Source of the DNA: Bombyx mori
Lineage: Eukaryota > Arthropoda > Insecta > Lepidoptera > Bombycidae
Length of the DNA stretch: 64,000 nucleotides
Reading direction: 5' to 3'
Assembly (NCBI RefSeq): GCF_030269925.1
Contig: NC_085129.1
Location: 12,081,501 to 12,145,500, forward strand
This document shows positions 1 to 10,223 of the stretch, in pieces. The position numbers were made by a program, and so were the translations under genes. How positions within the stretch are numbered: position 1 is the first letter of the stretch; each line of letters opens with the position of its first letter. The notes under the pieces are model-generated. The model ran no database searches, was not told where the DNA came from, and saw nothing but the letters and a program-made list of their open reading frames with translations.

Positions 1-586
1 TTAACATCAGAACCACACGCAACGAATATATTCGTTACCCGCCGTCGCTATGAATTCCTTGACCATCGATTAATTACTAAAAAAAACTGATGCTAAATGT
101 CTCTGGATTTTAATTAAGAAATTTTAATTCATTTGTTCAAAATTAATCACAAAAATATTATCAGAAGTAACACAATATTGACACCAGACAACAACAAACC
201 GTCTCTCGGATACAAATACAGAAACACTAACGAAGTAACGAAGCCACGCATCAACAAGATAGAATGAAATTCAAATAATGTTGTGTGATTGGCTCAATTT
301 TTCTGTTGATCTTTTTGAAATGTTTTGTTTCTTTTTTTTTAAGTTAAACGAAAGAGACAGGTTGTTTTCATTTTGATGGTCATGTTGGTAGTTCCGTTCT
401 CTTGTCAATCACTTTCATAATATCCGGCCGGAGCTTCTTATTTCATGAGTAGATAGGTAGGTAGTAGAGAAGTATACCTCAAAATGTTAAGTAATTTCGA
501 TAGAATTAGGTAATTTTAAAATCCATGAAACTTACAAGCCTATGATATATACAACATCGGGAAATAGAACACACACTTGACTCTAA
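1..586. other. AT-rich stretch, nothing recognised
   Basis: There is no coding frame with recognisable similarity and no identifiable repeat. The stretch has several short A/T runs. It could be flanking gene sequence whose coding part lies outside the window. Confidence 0.4.
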
Positions 587-649
587 TTACCTACTAAGGC
601 AAAGCGTTTTGATTGCATCTCGCCACGACGCTCTATACAGATTTATAAT

Positions 650-1115
650 ATTATTTTTTCTCCTACCTACGCCGAAAGTTCGGTTTTCCTCCCGCTGTAC
701 AGGGAAGAAAGTGTAACTTTTCCTCCCTGGGTACAAGTGCGCATGCGCGATAATGTATACGTCTGCTCTCACGCACCTAAAATTCTCCGCCATTGTTGTG
801 CTCGGGTTATTTGCAATATTGTGTTTAGTGTAAAAGTGAAATAAACAAAAGGAAAAAATATTTAATAGTGAAGTATTAAATAAAGATGAGTTCATCAGAC
901 AGTTCTTATTCAATTAGTAGTACCTAGTTTACTTAAAAATTAAAAAACAGTTAAATTGTTTTTTTAAGAGTAAGGGGGGGCTCCGCCCCCTACCCCTGCC
1001 AGGGCTTCACCCCTGGACCCCGGCTCGGTACTCCACAAACTTTCGGCCTGGTAGGAGAAACAATAGCATGTGCACCGCGGGAAAAAAGTAGGACATTTTC
1101 TCCCTTGGTGCACAA
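650..1115. repeat. Unclassified element with inverted segments and two imperfect palindromes
   Basis: A roughly 25-base segment at 655-680 (TCCTACC...GCCGAAAGTT) recurs inverted at 1039-1057 (AACTTTCGGCC...GGTAGGA). Next to each copy is an imperfect palindrome of about 40 bases: 697-734, bounded by GTAC and GTAC, and 1070-1113, bounded by GTGCACC and GGTGCAC. Between them lies a GC-rich block (975-1025) with GGGGGGCTCCGCCCCC and a repeated CCCCTG pattern, unlike the AT-rich surroundings. A short ATG frame at 885 (13 codons, serine-rich) follows a leader-like stretch. The arrangement suggests a mobile element with subterminal palindromes. The family is not recognised. Confidence 0.4.
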
Positions 1116-1138
1116 TGTACTATTAATATAATATAATT

Positions 1139-1961
1139 GTTCCCCAAGGCTCTCATTTGGGTCCTCTACTTTTTAATGCATTCATCAACGACATTGGCTC
1201 GTGTTTTCTTAGCACAAAGTTCTATATGTTCGCCGACGACTTAAAATTCTTCAGGAAAGTAAACTCATCTCTTGACTCTGAATTATTGCAGAGGGATTTG
1301 GATAGTTTGTTTGGTTGGTGCAGTGCGAATGGCATGAGTCTGAATATCAGTAAGTGATGACGCTCATTTTCCCGAACGTATTATATTAATGGTGCACCAC
1401 TATCTGAGGTAGACTCTATTAGGGATCTGGGTGTGACCATTGATAGTAAGCTCCAATTCAGCACACATATTGAGAATATTACCAAAAAGAGCTTTAAAAC
1501 ATTGGGATTTATATTTCGCAATTGCAAAGATTTCAAAAAACCAAACACTAAGATCACAATTTATAATGCTCTCGTACGCAGTACCTTAGAATATTGCTGC
1601 ATTGTGTGGAGGAACCCTTACTATGAAATATACAAGAAACGATTGCAAAGTGTCCAGAAACTGTTTCTATGGTACTTGTCTTACAACTACAATCTGTGTA
1701 GGAAGTTACCCAGCTATGAAGATAGACTTTGCCACTTTAATTTAGACTCTCTTCTTAACCGGAGAAAACTAATGGGGGGTATATTTGTGTACAAATTAAT
1801 TCATGGAATAACCGACACACCTAATCTATTAACCCAGATAAAAATATCAGCCCCTAAGTACCTACCAAGAACGAAGAAATATAAACCGTTTATAAGAAAG
1901 CCCGTTCGTTTGAATTTAGGCGCTTACTCTCCCTTAAACAGAATCCTTTGGGACTACAATA
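1139..1961 (+). pseudogene. Reverse transcriptase fragment of the non-LTR element
   Basis: Two plus-strand frames (to 1357, then 1433-1961) together give the C-terminal half of an RT. Visible are the PQGSHLGPLLFN motif, the catalytic FADDLK, a GVTIDSKLQF segment, and a thumb/C-terminal region with LEYCCIVW and SVQKLFL. The frame change near 1357 and the loss of the whole endonuclease and RT fingers make it non-functional. In the empty-site copy at 27 kb the frame continues about 49 codons past the mariner insertion point to a stop, so the mariner removed the natural C-terminus here. Host function is not expected. Confidence 0.8.
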
Positions 1962-3253
1962 CCTAGGCGGCACTGAACATTTCGGGAATTAACGAAGTGA
2001 CACAACATTACTATTTAAAAATGTATTTATTTCTTTTCGAAGTATTCTCCGCGAAATTTGACACATTTTTCCATATGATGGAACCAATCATTGAAGCAAC
2101 CATTCCATTCGGAAGTTGGGGTCTCCAAAATGGCCGTTTTGTAGGCGTCCACAGCTTCTTCGGGTGATGAAAATCTCTGTCCACGCTATTTATTCTTCAT
2201 TTTAGGGAAAGTATAGAAATCATTAGGGCTTAGGTCGGGGCTGTACGGCGGATGGTCTAATAATTCTATGTTTTCTTGCTCTAAAAACTCTTTTGTTCTG
2301 TGCGCGGTGTGAGAACTCGCATTGTCATGATGGAGGATGATGCGGCGGTTGCAGTTCTCTTTACGGAGTTCAGAAACGACCTGTGGCAAACAAATGCTAG
2401 CATACCATTCTGCATTAACCGTTCTTTGTCCCTCAAGAGGAATAGTCGTAACATGGCCGGTTTTGGAGACAAACGTGGCCACCATTTTTTTTTGCAACAC
2501 TCCGTGAACGAACAATTTTTGTTGGCTTTAACTCATTTTCGAACACCCAAACTCGTGACTGGTTTTTTGTTTCGGGTTCGTACGCATATATCCAGGATTC
2601 GTCACCTGATACAATGTTGTATACAGTATTTAAGGATCCTGCGTGGAATCTTTCGAGAGTTCTGACGCACCAAGTAACGCGAGCCGCTTTTTGCTCTTCA
2701 CAGAGCGAGTGCGGTATCCATCGGGAAAACAACTTTTTTACACCTAATTGTTCATGCAAGATTATTTGTATTTGACTCATGCCAATGTCTAAAGTTGCCT
2801 GAATTTCGCGGTATGTCACATGTCGATCTTCCTCAATCAGCTTACGCACAGCATCAATGTTTTCTTGGGTGACTGCAGTTTTTGGACGACCTTGACGGGG
2901 ATAATCACTGAGCTTGACACGTCCACGTTGAAACTCAGCAAACCAGCGATAAATTGTGGTTTTGGATGGGGCTTCATCACCAAATGCAGAAATCATCCGG
3001 TCAACACATTGTTTTTGTGTTAAACCACTTCGAAAGTCATAATAAATCAGCGCTCTTGAATTTTCTTGAGTCAATTCCATTTTCTCAACGATTAAAGAAG
3101 TTTGACAAAACCTCGTGACAAGACCGAGAATCTTTTTTTAAATAAATAAATGATATTCGATTTTTAAAACCAAGGAGTTTTCAATTAAAAAGATTTTCAT
3201 ATGACAGGAACAGTGGAAATATTCCATTCCCGATACTTTTAGTGCAGTCCTCG
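1962..3253 (-). mobile_element. mariner transposon (DD34D), 1292 bp
   Basis: The boundaries come from comparing this site with the uninterrupted copy of the host retrotransposon at about 27.3 kb. TA dinucleotides flank it at 1960-1961 and 3254-3255. The terminal inverted repeats are imperfect over about 27 bases. The right end, read inward, starts CGAGGACTGCACTAAAAGTA and shares GGCACT/TGCACT and TCGGGAAT with the left end. The length is typical of mariner. It encodes one broken transposase on the minus strand. Confidence 0.93.
2027..3080 (-). pseudogene. mariner transposase, DD34D, inactivated by frameshift and nonsense
   Basis: From the ATG at 3080 the protein has an N-terminal HTH region (SGLTQKQCVDRM, TTIYRWFAEFQRG), a second HTH (VTYREIQATLDI), and then the catalytic domain. 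The first Asp is in SGDESWIY, the second in HHDNASSH and the third in SPDLSPND. Thirty-four residues separate the last two, the mariner signature. An A run at about 2484-2492 has one extra base (9 instead of 8), shifting frame after RSVAKK. A stop follows MKNK at about 2186, after which the normal tail (RGQRFSS..., KFRGEYFEKK) continues to 2027. The full frame would be about 350 aa, normal for the family. The two lesions make autonomous activity unlikely. Confidence 0.92.
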
Positions 3254-3597
3254 TAATGTCCACGGTAGCGCGGTCTCCGTCAATGTTCCTTCGGTTCGGA
3301 GTTGTCCGATTGCGCTGAACTAATTTTAAGTGAAATAGATATTTTTTCTAATTGTCTCACAATTTACAGGAAAAATCTGTCGCGGATCATGTCCCAATTA
3401 AATATAAATTAATCCTAAGCAATGAATGAAATGTAATCAAATCTTAGCTGTATTTTATTTTTTATTTTTGATGTTAATGCACTGTCGATTGCACCTATAA
3501 TTGAGGTGACATCTGCCATGAACTTTTGTCAATTGTTCAATGTTTTGTATTGATGATCACTTTGTTGGTGCAACTTAATAAATAAATAAATAAATAT

Positions 3598-4207
3598 ATT
3601 TTTATAGTGTAGCCTTGGCGAAATTTGTGATTATAGAAGTATAAATTACAATCATAATAGTGTACAAACTTACAATTTCAATTAATTATAGTCGAATTTC
3701 GACTACTGCTGGACCTCTAGTTTAAATGTTTCTTCCTTGGGTCTTATTATCTTCTAACAAGATTGTATGTAGAGTTTGACAATATCGTCTCGGTCGTTGC
3801 GTCCTCTTACAGAGTACTGGCAGCCCCCACAGAAGAATAGTTTGTTCGTTAAGTTTATGTAATCTTTATTGCGAAACTATTTACTTGGAAACTATTTTTT
3901 CGTCGAATCGTCTTTATTCTGATAGAACTATCTACAGATTTCGGCTTGCACCTTATGTGGGACACCCTGTATCGTAAGATTCATTGTGTTAAGGCTCAGC
4001 GCAAACGAGCCGCTGATTACAGCTACTGCCACGTTTGTAACCATGTAACCATGAGCGACAGCCACTAGTGTTCGGAAGCCGCCACATTTTACTCATATGA
4101 TTGATTCCGACACCGAATGTTTGCTCGCGCAGACGACCGGTAGTCAACGCCGTCACCTATATTGGGCACATCCAATTTTAATTGATCCTACGTTAAACAA
4201 AACATAA
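3598..4207. other. Gene-free stretch with a candidate Helitron 3' end
   Basis: A near-perfect palindrome at 3689-3706 (TAGTCGAA/TTTCGACTA) is followed 11 bases later by CTAG ending at 3720 and a T. This is the hairpin-then-CTRR arrangement of a Helitron 3' terminus. The matching 5' end (TC after A) was not located, so the element is only a candidate. The rest shows no gene. Confidence 0.35.
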
Positions 4208-4587
4208 TTTTTTTATTGCTTTGATGGGTGGACGAGCTCGCAGCCCACTAGGTGTTCAGTGGTTACTGGAGCCCATAGACATCTACAACGTAAATGCGCC
4301 ACCCACCTTGAGATATAAGTTCACGGCAGAAATAGGCAGGGTGGTGGTACCTACCCGTGCGGACTCACAAGAGGTCTTACCACCAGTAATTACGCACATT
4401 ATAATTTTGCGGGTTTGATTTTTATTACATGATGTTATTCCTTCACCGTGGAAGTCAATCGTGAACATTTGTTGAGTAGTACGAATTTCATTAGAAAAAT
4501 TGGCACCCGCCGGCGTGATTCGAACCCCGATGCATCGCTTCAACACGAATGCACCGGACATCTTATCCTTTAGGCCACGACGACTTC
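4208..4587 (-). mobile_element. Bm1 SINE, full length with internal deletion
   Basis: The 3' end is at the left (T run, then ATTGCTT.GATGGGTGGACGAGCTC). The tRNA-derived head is at the right, ending GGCCACGACGACTTC, with a B-box-like GATTCGAACCCC segment. About 60 bases present in other copies (between ATAAGTTC and CACGGCAG) are missing, with the deletion joining at a shared TTC. Confidence 0.92.
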
Positions 4588-7444
4588 GTACATTTCGATA
4601 ATCCACAAAGATATCCAAAAAAGTTTTTAGTAGGTAATTCGTAGGTAATTAGTAGGTAATATCTGCTGTTCACGTTACAAGATGGATTAATACGAATAGA
4701 TACATAGATCAGAATGTAAATTATAGACGTAGAACGTCTAACGGTTAACCAGTATTATCTGTGGAGAAGAGTCTGAGTGTTGCATAGAGTTACTATTCTA
4801 ACTGGAGTGCTTACTTCGTTTGACATAAAAACTAAAAATATACTTTATCTCTATGGCTTAAAGTTTATTTTTAAATAGCAAAAGATGTAAGGAAAAACGG
4901 TCTGAAAAGAGAATGATTATTAAGTGGTGGTGTCCCTCTCGCACATTTTACAAACAAAAAGCAGTGTTGCTAGCTTAGAGGATTTTCCATAAAATCTCGG
5001 AATTTGGACCCCCGTCTTAGTTATCAAAAATGGCTTTTAGTGGTTAGTGGATTTTTTAGTAGCTTGGGTGTTGTTGAAAATTATCGAAAAGGTTAAAGTC
5101 AATCCACTTTACAGGATTTTAAACATTTTATGACAATAATATATCTAAATACATATTATTTAAACGATGTGACTTAAACTTAACTAGAAAATGTTGCGAG
5201 AATTTAGAATTTCCATCAACGTCAAAAATTAAATTGGTTCAAAATAAACGTACAAAGTTATGGTGAAATTAGTTTCTGATGATGACAATTTATTAAAATA
5301 AATTATATAAGAAGTATTGATTATATGATATATATTGATTTTTAATAGAACATCATATATTAATAAAGCTTATTAACAAAAAAATTATTGTTCTATATTA
5401 ATAAGAACTCTGTTTAATGGAAAATTTAATGGTAGGTACGTAGATTTCTGATGGTTTTCATGTTGAATTTGGTGGGAAGCCAGATTAATTGTTGGCATCA
5501 CCGAAAAAGAGCTATGAATGGATTAAAAGAAAAATGGCGTCTATTTACGTTTGTAGTGCGAAGTTAAAATGGCACTGATACAGCTTGTGGCTTGTTTTTT
5601 TTCGAAAATTGTGAAAGTTTCCGTGTAATCATGGTGAACACTTTTAATGTAAGTGGTTTTAAGCGAGAATCCTCTCCAGTTTGTGGAATATCCTTCCATA
5701 AGTCAGATTCATTGATATATTTTTACTAGTGTGAGCATATATTTTTAAAATGTGAGATATTTTTTCTCATTATAATATTTAATATCATTTGTCTTGTAAA
5801 TTGTACTTAATCTATGTCATATACTAAATTTGAAAAAACAATCGTGAAAACTATAATTTTGCAATGTATTTTTCATATTATAAGAGCCATCACGTGGTAT
5901 TTTTTATTTTATTGAATAGCGTCGCACGCAAGCATGTATATCATTTGCCTGACGTTAAGCGAACGAGTAGGATCTTCTAGTAAATATGACGTTGGAATTT
6001 CTGGAAAATGTCCTATATAAAGGTCAAACAAGAAGAATCAAGTACTCAAACGCAAGAAATAAAAAATACCCAAAAATGTTAAGGTATTGAAACAAAAACT
6101 TAAAAGTCGCGAAATAGTGATTGTAAATATAAATCGATTTTAGATTATTAAAGAAAAATGGTGATTTTTAATTTATTAAAGAAAAATGGCGATTTTTAAT
6201 TGAATTGAAATTTAAATTGCGAAATTTTAATGATACTCATGGTCCACTTAGATATTGATTAAAATAAATTATGTATTTCGTTGAAAAAAAATAATTTACT
6301 TAAAATAGAGGAAATGTTATATTATAAGACTACAGAAAATTTACTGAACTTAATAATAATAATATGTATAACCAATATTTTGTAAATAGAGATCAAGTAC
6401 TATGTGTATCGTGTTATGTGTATTGACTTGTCATTTAAGAGTTATTTAATTGTCTACATATAACAAATAAATGAATTTCAGTTCATTTCATTTTATTACC
6501 CATTGTGTTTTATTTCCTAAAATGTAACTAGTAGACTTAATATACACGTGTCATGAAAATAGCACAGAAGTAAAAATACAAGCAATTTTAAATCAATTGA
6601 AGATGTGAATGTAGGAAAAGAGCACCCGATACGCGCAGACCATGTGTGTTGCAGTGTCTCACTCAGTGTGTCAAATATTAATTTGTACGGCCCACTTAGC
6701 CAGTACATTAAAGTAGGAATTGCGTAATTAAGTTCAACATAATATATTATTTAAGTCGCGGTTGAGTATTCGGACGTTAAACATGAGTTTGAGGAAGTTT
6801 AAGTAATAGAACTGAGGTAATGATGTTTGTAATAAAACTCAGTGCTAGATTTTCGACAACGCAGCAATTTCCAAAAAAAACCGTCGAAAAAAAGTCAGCA
6901 TGACGACGAAGCAATGTTTAGAATTGAATTTACATAAATAAAAGGTTGCAAGCACGTGTTTTGTATTTACATAGGGTTACACAGAATTACTTAAGGTAAA
7001 TTCAAAACTGATGCATGTGTATAATTTTGTCCTATAATTAAATTATATATGGTCACCACATTAGACAAGGACACCGCGACCAAAAAGTATTCTCTTTCGA
7101 GACCGATTTCTCGGCATTAGACAGCACTCCAGTTGTAGGTACTTATTAACTCCATGGAGTGTTGTCAAAATCCAAGCTTATCTTGAAAACGTCGTTACAG
7201 TGTCTGGCATCAGTTAAACATTTGGTGTTCTATGATGGCTTTCGCCACAAATAAAAGGGATGAATTTGAAACATTAAGAATAAGGATATTTTATTTTTAA
7301 CAAACTTATGAAATAATAACAATATCTCAGTGATCTTTTCCTGAAAAAATTTTAAGATGCCATTCACACATCACACATCATCTCTTTATTTTTATTTCAT
7401 AAACTTAAAATATTGTACTTAAAAATATACTAATAAAAAGTGCA
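4588..7444. other. AT-rich gene-free stretch
   Basis: No coding frame with recognisable content was found. It contains A/T-rich low-complexity DNA and short palindromes (for example around 5360-5405). No repeat family was identified. It is the downstream flank of the glutathione peroxidase gene. Confidence 0.4.
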
Positions 7445-7490
7445 TATTATTTGTTTAACATATAATTAAACATATGTTAAACAAATAATA
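7445..7490. repeat. Perfect 19-bp inverted repeat (hairpin)
   Basis: The arms at 7445-7463 and 7472-7490 are exact reverse complements (TATTATTTGTTTAACATAT) around an 8-base spacer. It lies about 350 bases beyond the stop codon of the minus-strand glutathione peroxidase, so it may fall in its 3' UTR or just past it. Its role is unknown. Confidence 0.7.
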
Positions 7491-7839
7491 TAAGACTTTT
7501 CATTTAAAATCAATATGATTTCTATAGAAGTTGCTCTGTATTTATGTATTCAGAAAAACAGGTGATATAAAAACAAGAAGAATATTTAAATGCAGTGCAC
7601 TTTATATGCTTGTAAACATTATACAGTTAAAATTGCGCCATTTTAAGATTGCAAAAAATTCTGGCTACACCAGGAATGTGTCTACATTTATACAAAATTA
7701 CATAATGTTATTTTATAAATATCCTTTTAATGATACTCACACTGATTTTGTTTTTAGATTACAATTTGCCATAAAACCAATAACAAAACTTTTTTTAATA
7801 AAAGGATATCTATTTTCCTTTAGTCTGTGCTAGTATTTT

Positions 7840-9830
7840 TCACCAATATTTTTCAAGTGATTTGACCAAATCCAACGGGTCAGTATTGGGGCCGTGGCGT
7901 TCAACTGGAACTCCATCCTTGTTTATGATGAACTTGGTAAAGTTCCACTTGATGAAGCTACCAAGGGTGCCTCCTTGCTTATGCTGAAATAGAAATTTAT
8001 CTAATTCAATGTCTAATTTGTAAAATTTTATACATGCATGTTCTGTATGAATTTGAATGAAACCTAAAAACCTGCATTTCAAAGAAAAATATCCTAAGAT
8101 TTTTACTGTTAACATTAAATACAAAAGAAAAAAAAACTTAATGAAGGCATTGACGTTAAACATATTCTTTCTTCGACATTTTCAACAGTTGCTGTCAGTA
8201 ACTTAATAAATAACACATTTCTTTTGAAATGGAAGTATTGATTATCACAGTACTGATTGACTAGTCATAGATATAATTAAACTCAAGGCTAGGAAAATCA
8301 ATACAGGTGGACATGTTTCTGTATGAATATTTTATCAATTCTGATAACTGTCTAACTCTGATAATAAATTCTGTTAAGTATTAACTAAGTATAGTACTTA
8401 TCATGTTATTATTTAGAGGTTTCAACGCTCTATGGACATTACTGTTTTTAAATTATCTGTATGATACACACAGTAGGCTGCATAATTATTGGGGATATAT
8501 TCATTTTTATCATTGGTTCATTTTTAAATATGTATTTTTTAAAAAATTATTCACTCCCCATGATATTAATTATGTAGTAGGTTGTATGATATAAAAAAAA
8601 AAATTGTTTTTTGTTTATTACAAAGAGAATGTACAATAAGTTTGTTTGTTACAACTACAAAACTGACAATTATGAAATTTTGCATACATATTGGAACAGG
8701 ACAAAGTAGATAATATGTAGTATACTTTCCATCCCATAAGAAAGTAATATACTGAAGGGTTTTTTTTGTACATTAACATGAGCAAAGCTGTAATTGAAGG
8801 CTAGTAATTTACTACATGGATTTTTTTTTATCACTATTTATATTTATAAGATAAAGTGAGCCCTTTCCGAACATAATTAGTCTAGTACATACATTGTGTA
8901 TTAAAGTTATGTTATGCATTATATATTAAGCACATTATGTATTTTAGTTCTTACACACCTTCAAATACTTCCACAGTGGACTGGCATTGTCTCCATTGAC
9001 ATCAACTTTCTCAAACAAATCGAATTTGACTTTACGCTCAGAGGCAAAGCAAACTATCTCTTCTGGATTGCCAGGCTCTTGACCAGCAAACTGATTACAA
9101 GGGAAAGCCAGAATGCGGAGACCTTTAACCATAAAAATTTAAATTTTTGTTAATAATTGTATTTAGATGTATATTATAGCTTTTGGGTTTACATAAAGAG
9201 TCTGGTTTCTTGTATTTGTATTTTATGTTCCATAGACAGTGATTTTTTAAAATAGATCTTGTCATATTTTTATGATCACACCACTTGTCGTATTTCCCAA
9301 GTTCTTACCTGTGATGTTTCCAGTCTTTCTTCAAACAAGATTTTAAGAACTTTCGGGTATTAAGAAATTTCGGCTATCTTAGCTGTACATCTGGCATGTT
9401 CATGGGTGATGGCAACCACCCAAGGTCAAGTGGATCATAGTTTTTCTTTGAAGACAAGTATGATCAGTGGTATTAAAAAAATCTAGATAATTTTAAAAGG
9501 ATTTTTTACAAGGCAATTTACAATGATTTTAGGCTACTGTTAATAATAATAATATTGTGCAATCTTTGGACTAGTCAAACCAGCAATCCAGTATGATACA
9601 GAAACAAATTTGAAAAAAGTCGAAAACGTACCTTTGCTCTCTCCGTATTGTTCATAGAGCTCATTCAATTGTTTGTAATTGTTCGCAGTAAGGCCGCACT
9701 GAGAAGCAACATTCACAATGATACAAACATGGCCTTTGTAGACATCCAGCTTCACGTCTTCACCTTTAATGTTTTTGACTGTAAATTCGTGAATGGATGT
9801 CGCAGCTTTATAATCCGGATTCGATGTCAT
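7840..9830 (-). CDS. GPx: Glutathione peroxidase, phospholipid-hydroperoxide/thioredoxin type (168 aa)
   Basis: It reduces lipid and other hydroperoxides, a cytosolic or organellar antioxidant role. Three exons read on the minus strand: 9830-9632, 9122-8959 and 7983-7840. All have GT..AG borders and matching phases, giving 168 aa. The peroxidatic residue is Cys45 (ASQCGLT), not selenocysteine. The rest of the catalytic tetrad is Gln81 (GQEP), Trp134 and Asn135 (KWNFTKF). Cys91 (EEIVCF) sits where the resolving cysteine of insect thioredoxin-dependent enzymes lies, so thioredoxin rather than glutathione is the likely reductant (family knowledge). The FPCNQF motif is intact. The start at 9830 is preceded four bases upstream by a 3' splice site (TTTTCTAG), so a 5' exon exists. 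See the leader exon at 10135-10223. No truncation or frameshift was seen. Confidence 0.94.
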
Positions 9831-10223
9831 TCTTCTAGAAAAAGTAACGTCACTATTAATTAATAAAATTAAAATATTAATTACTTTTGTCTAAATTTTT
9901 ATTGGTATTAAACACAATGTAATATTTGGTATATAATTAATTAATATTTTAATTCTTTTTAGTAGCCGGTTCAATTCTTTTTCAAATTAGTGATGGCTTT
10001 TAGAACAAAAGTTTTCGCTAAGGGTTACTACATTTCAAATATATTGCGTAATGCATAAATCCACACAATGTGCTTAATGTGATTATAAGTAGAGTAAATA
10101 ATATAATTGATAGAATTTGTAAATTTCCACTTACACTGTACTTAATTGCGCTCGCGATAAACAAATTACGTTGCCGATGATAGGCGTAGCAAGCTTGGCT
10201 ATCACTCTAAAACTGATTGTCAT
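9831..10223 (-). CDS. GPx: Upstream leader exon of GPx (10135-10223) encoding a predicted mitochondrial presequence
   Basis: From an ATG at 10223 a 29-codon frame runs to a consensus donor (GTAAGT at 10134). Spliced to the acceptor before 9834, it reads straight through Val-Arg into the Met at 9830 in the same frame. The leader ([17 protein letters not shown]...) has Arg and Lys, many hydrophobic and hydroxylated residues and no acidic residue, and ends [11 protein letters not shown]. This is the composition of a matrix-targeting presequence. One transcript could therefore give a long mitochondrial form and a short cytosolic form by leaky scanning, as known for GPX4. The splice sites and frame are visible; the targeting and the use of both starts are inferred. 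The exon could alternatively be 5' UTR only. Confidence 0.6.

Larger units (their letters stand above)
1135..3597 (+). mobile_element. 5'-truncated non-LTR retrotransposon (Jockey/CR1-like), split by a mariner
   Basis: The RT domain starts abruptly at its VPQGSHLGPLLFN motif (about 1139), so the 5' part of the element is missing. The FADDLKFF catalytic motif follows, and the C-terminal region runs to 1961. A stop or frameshift near 1357 breaks the frame, which resumes at about 1365-1433. A mariner occupies 1962-3253. The last codons and the 3' UTR continue from 3254 and end in a TAAA-type tail at 3574-3597. A second, inverted copy of the 3' end at 26992-27486 lacks the mariner and supports this reconstruction. 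The clade call (Jockey/CR1-like) is inferred from motif style. Confidence 0.85.

Noticed and set aside
587..913. 108-codon minus-strand frame
   Set aside because: No domain, biased by AT-rich DNA, and it overlaps the palindromic element.
7445..7490. SECIS element for a selenoprotein GPx
   Set aside because: The active-site codon is TGT/TGC (Cys45), not TGA, and the hairpin has no SECIS core.
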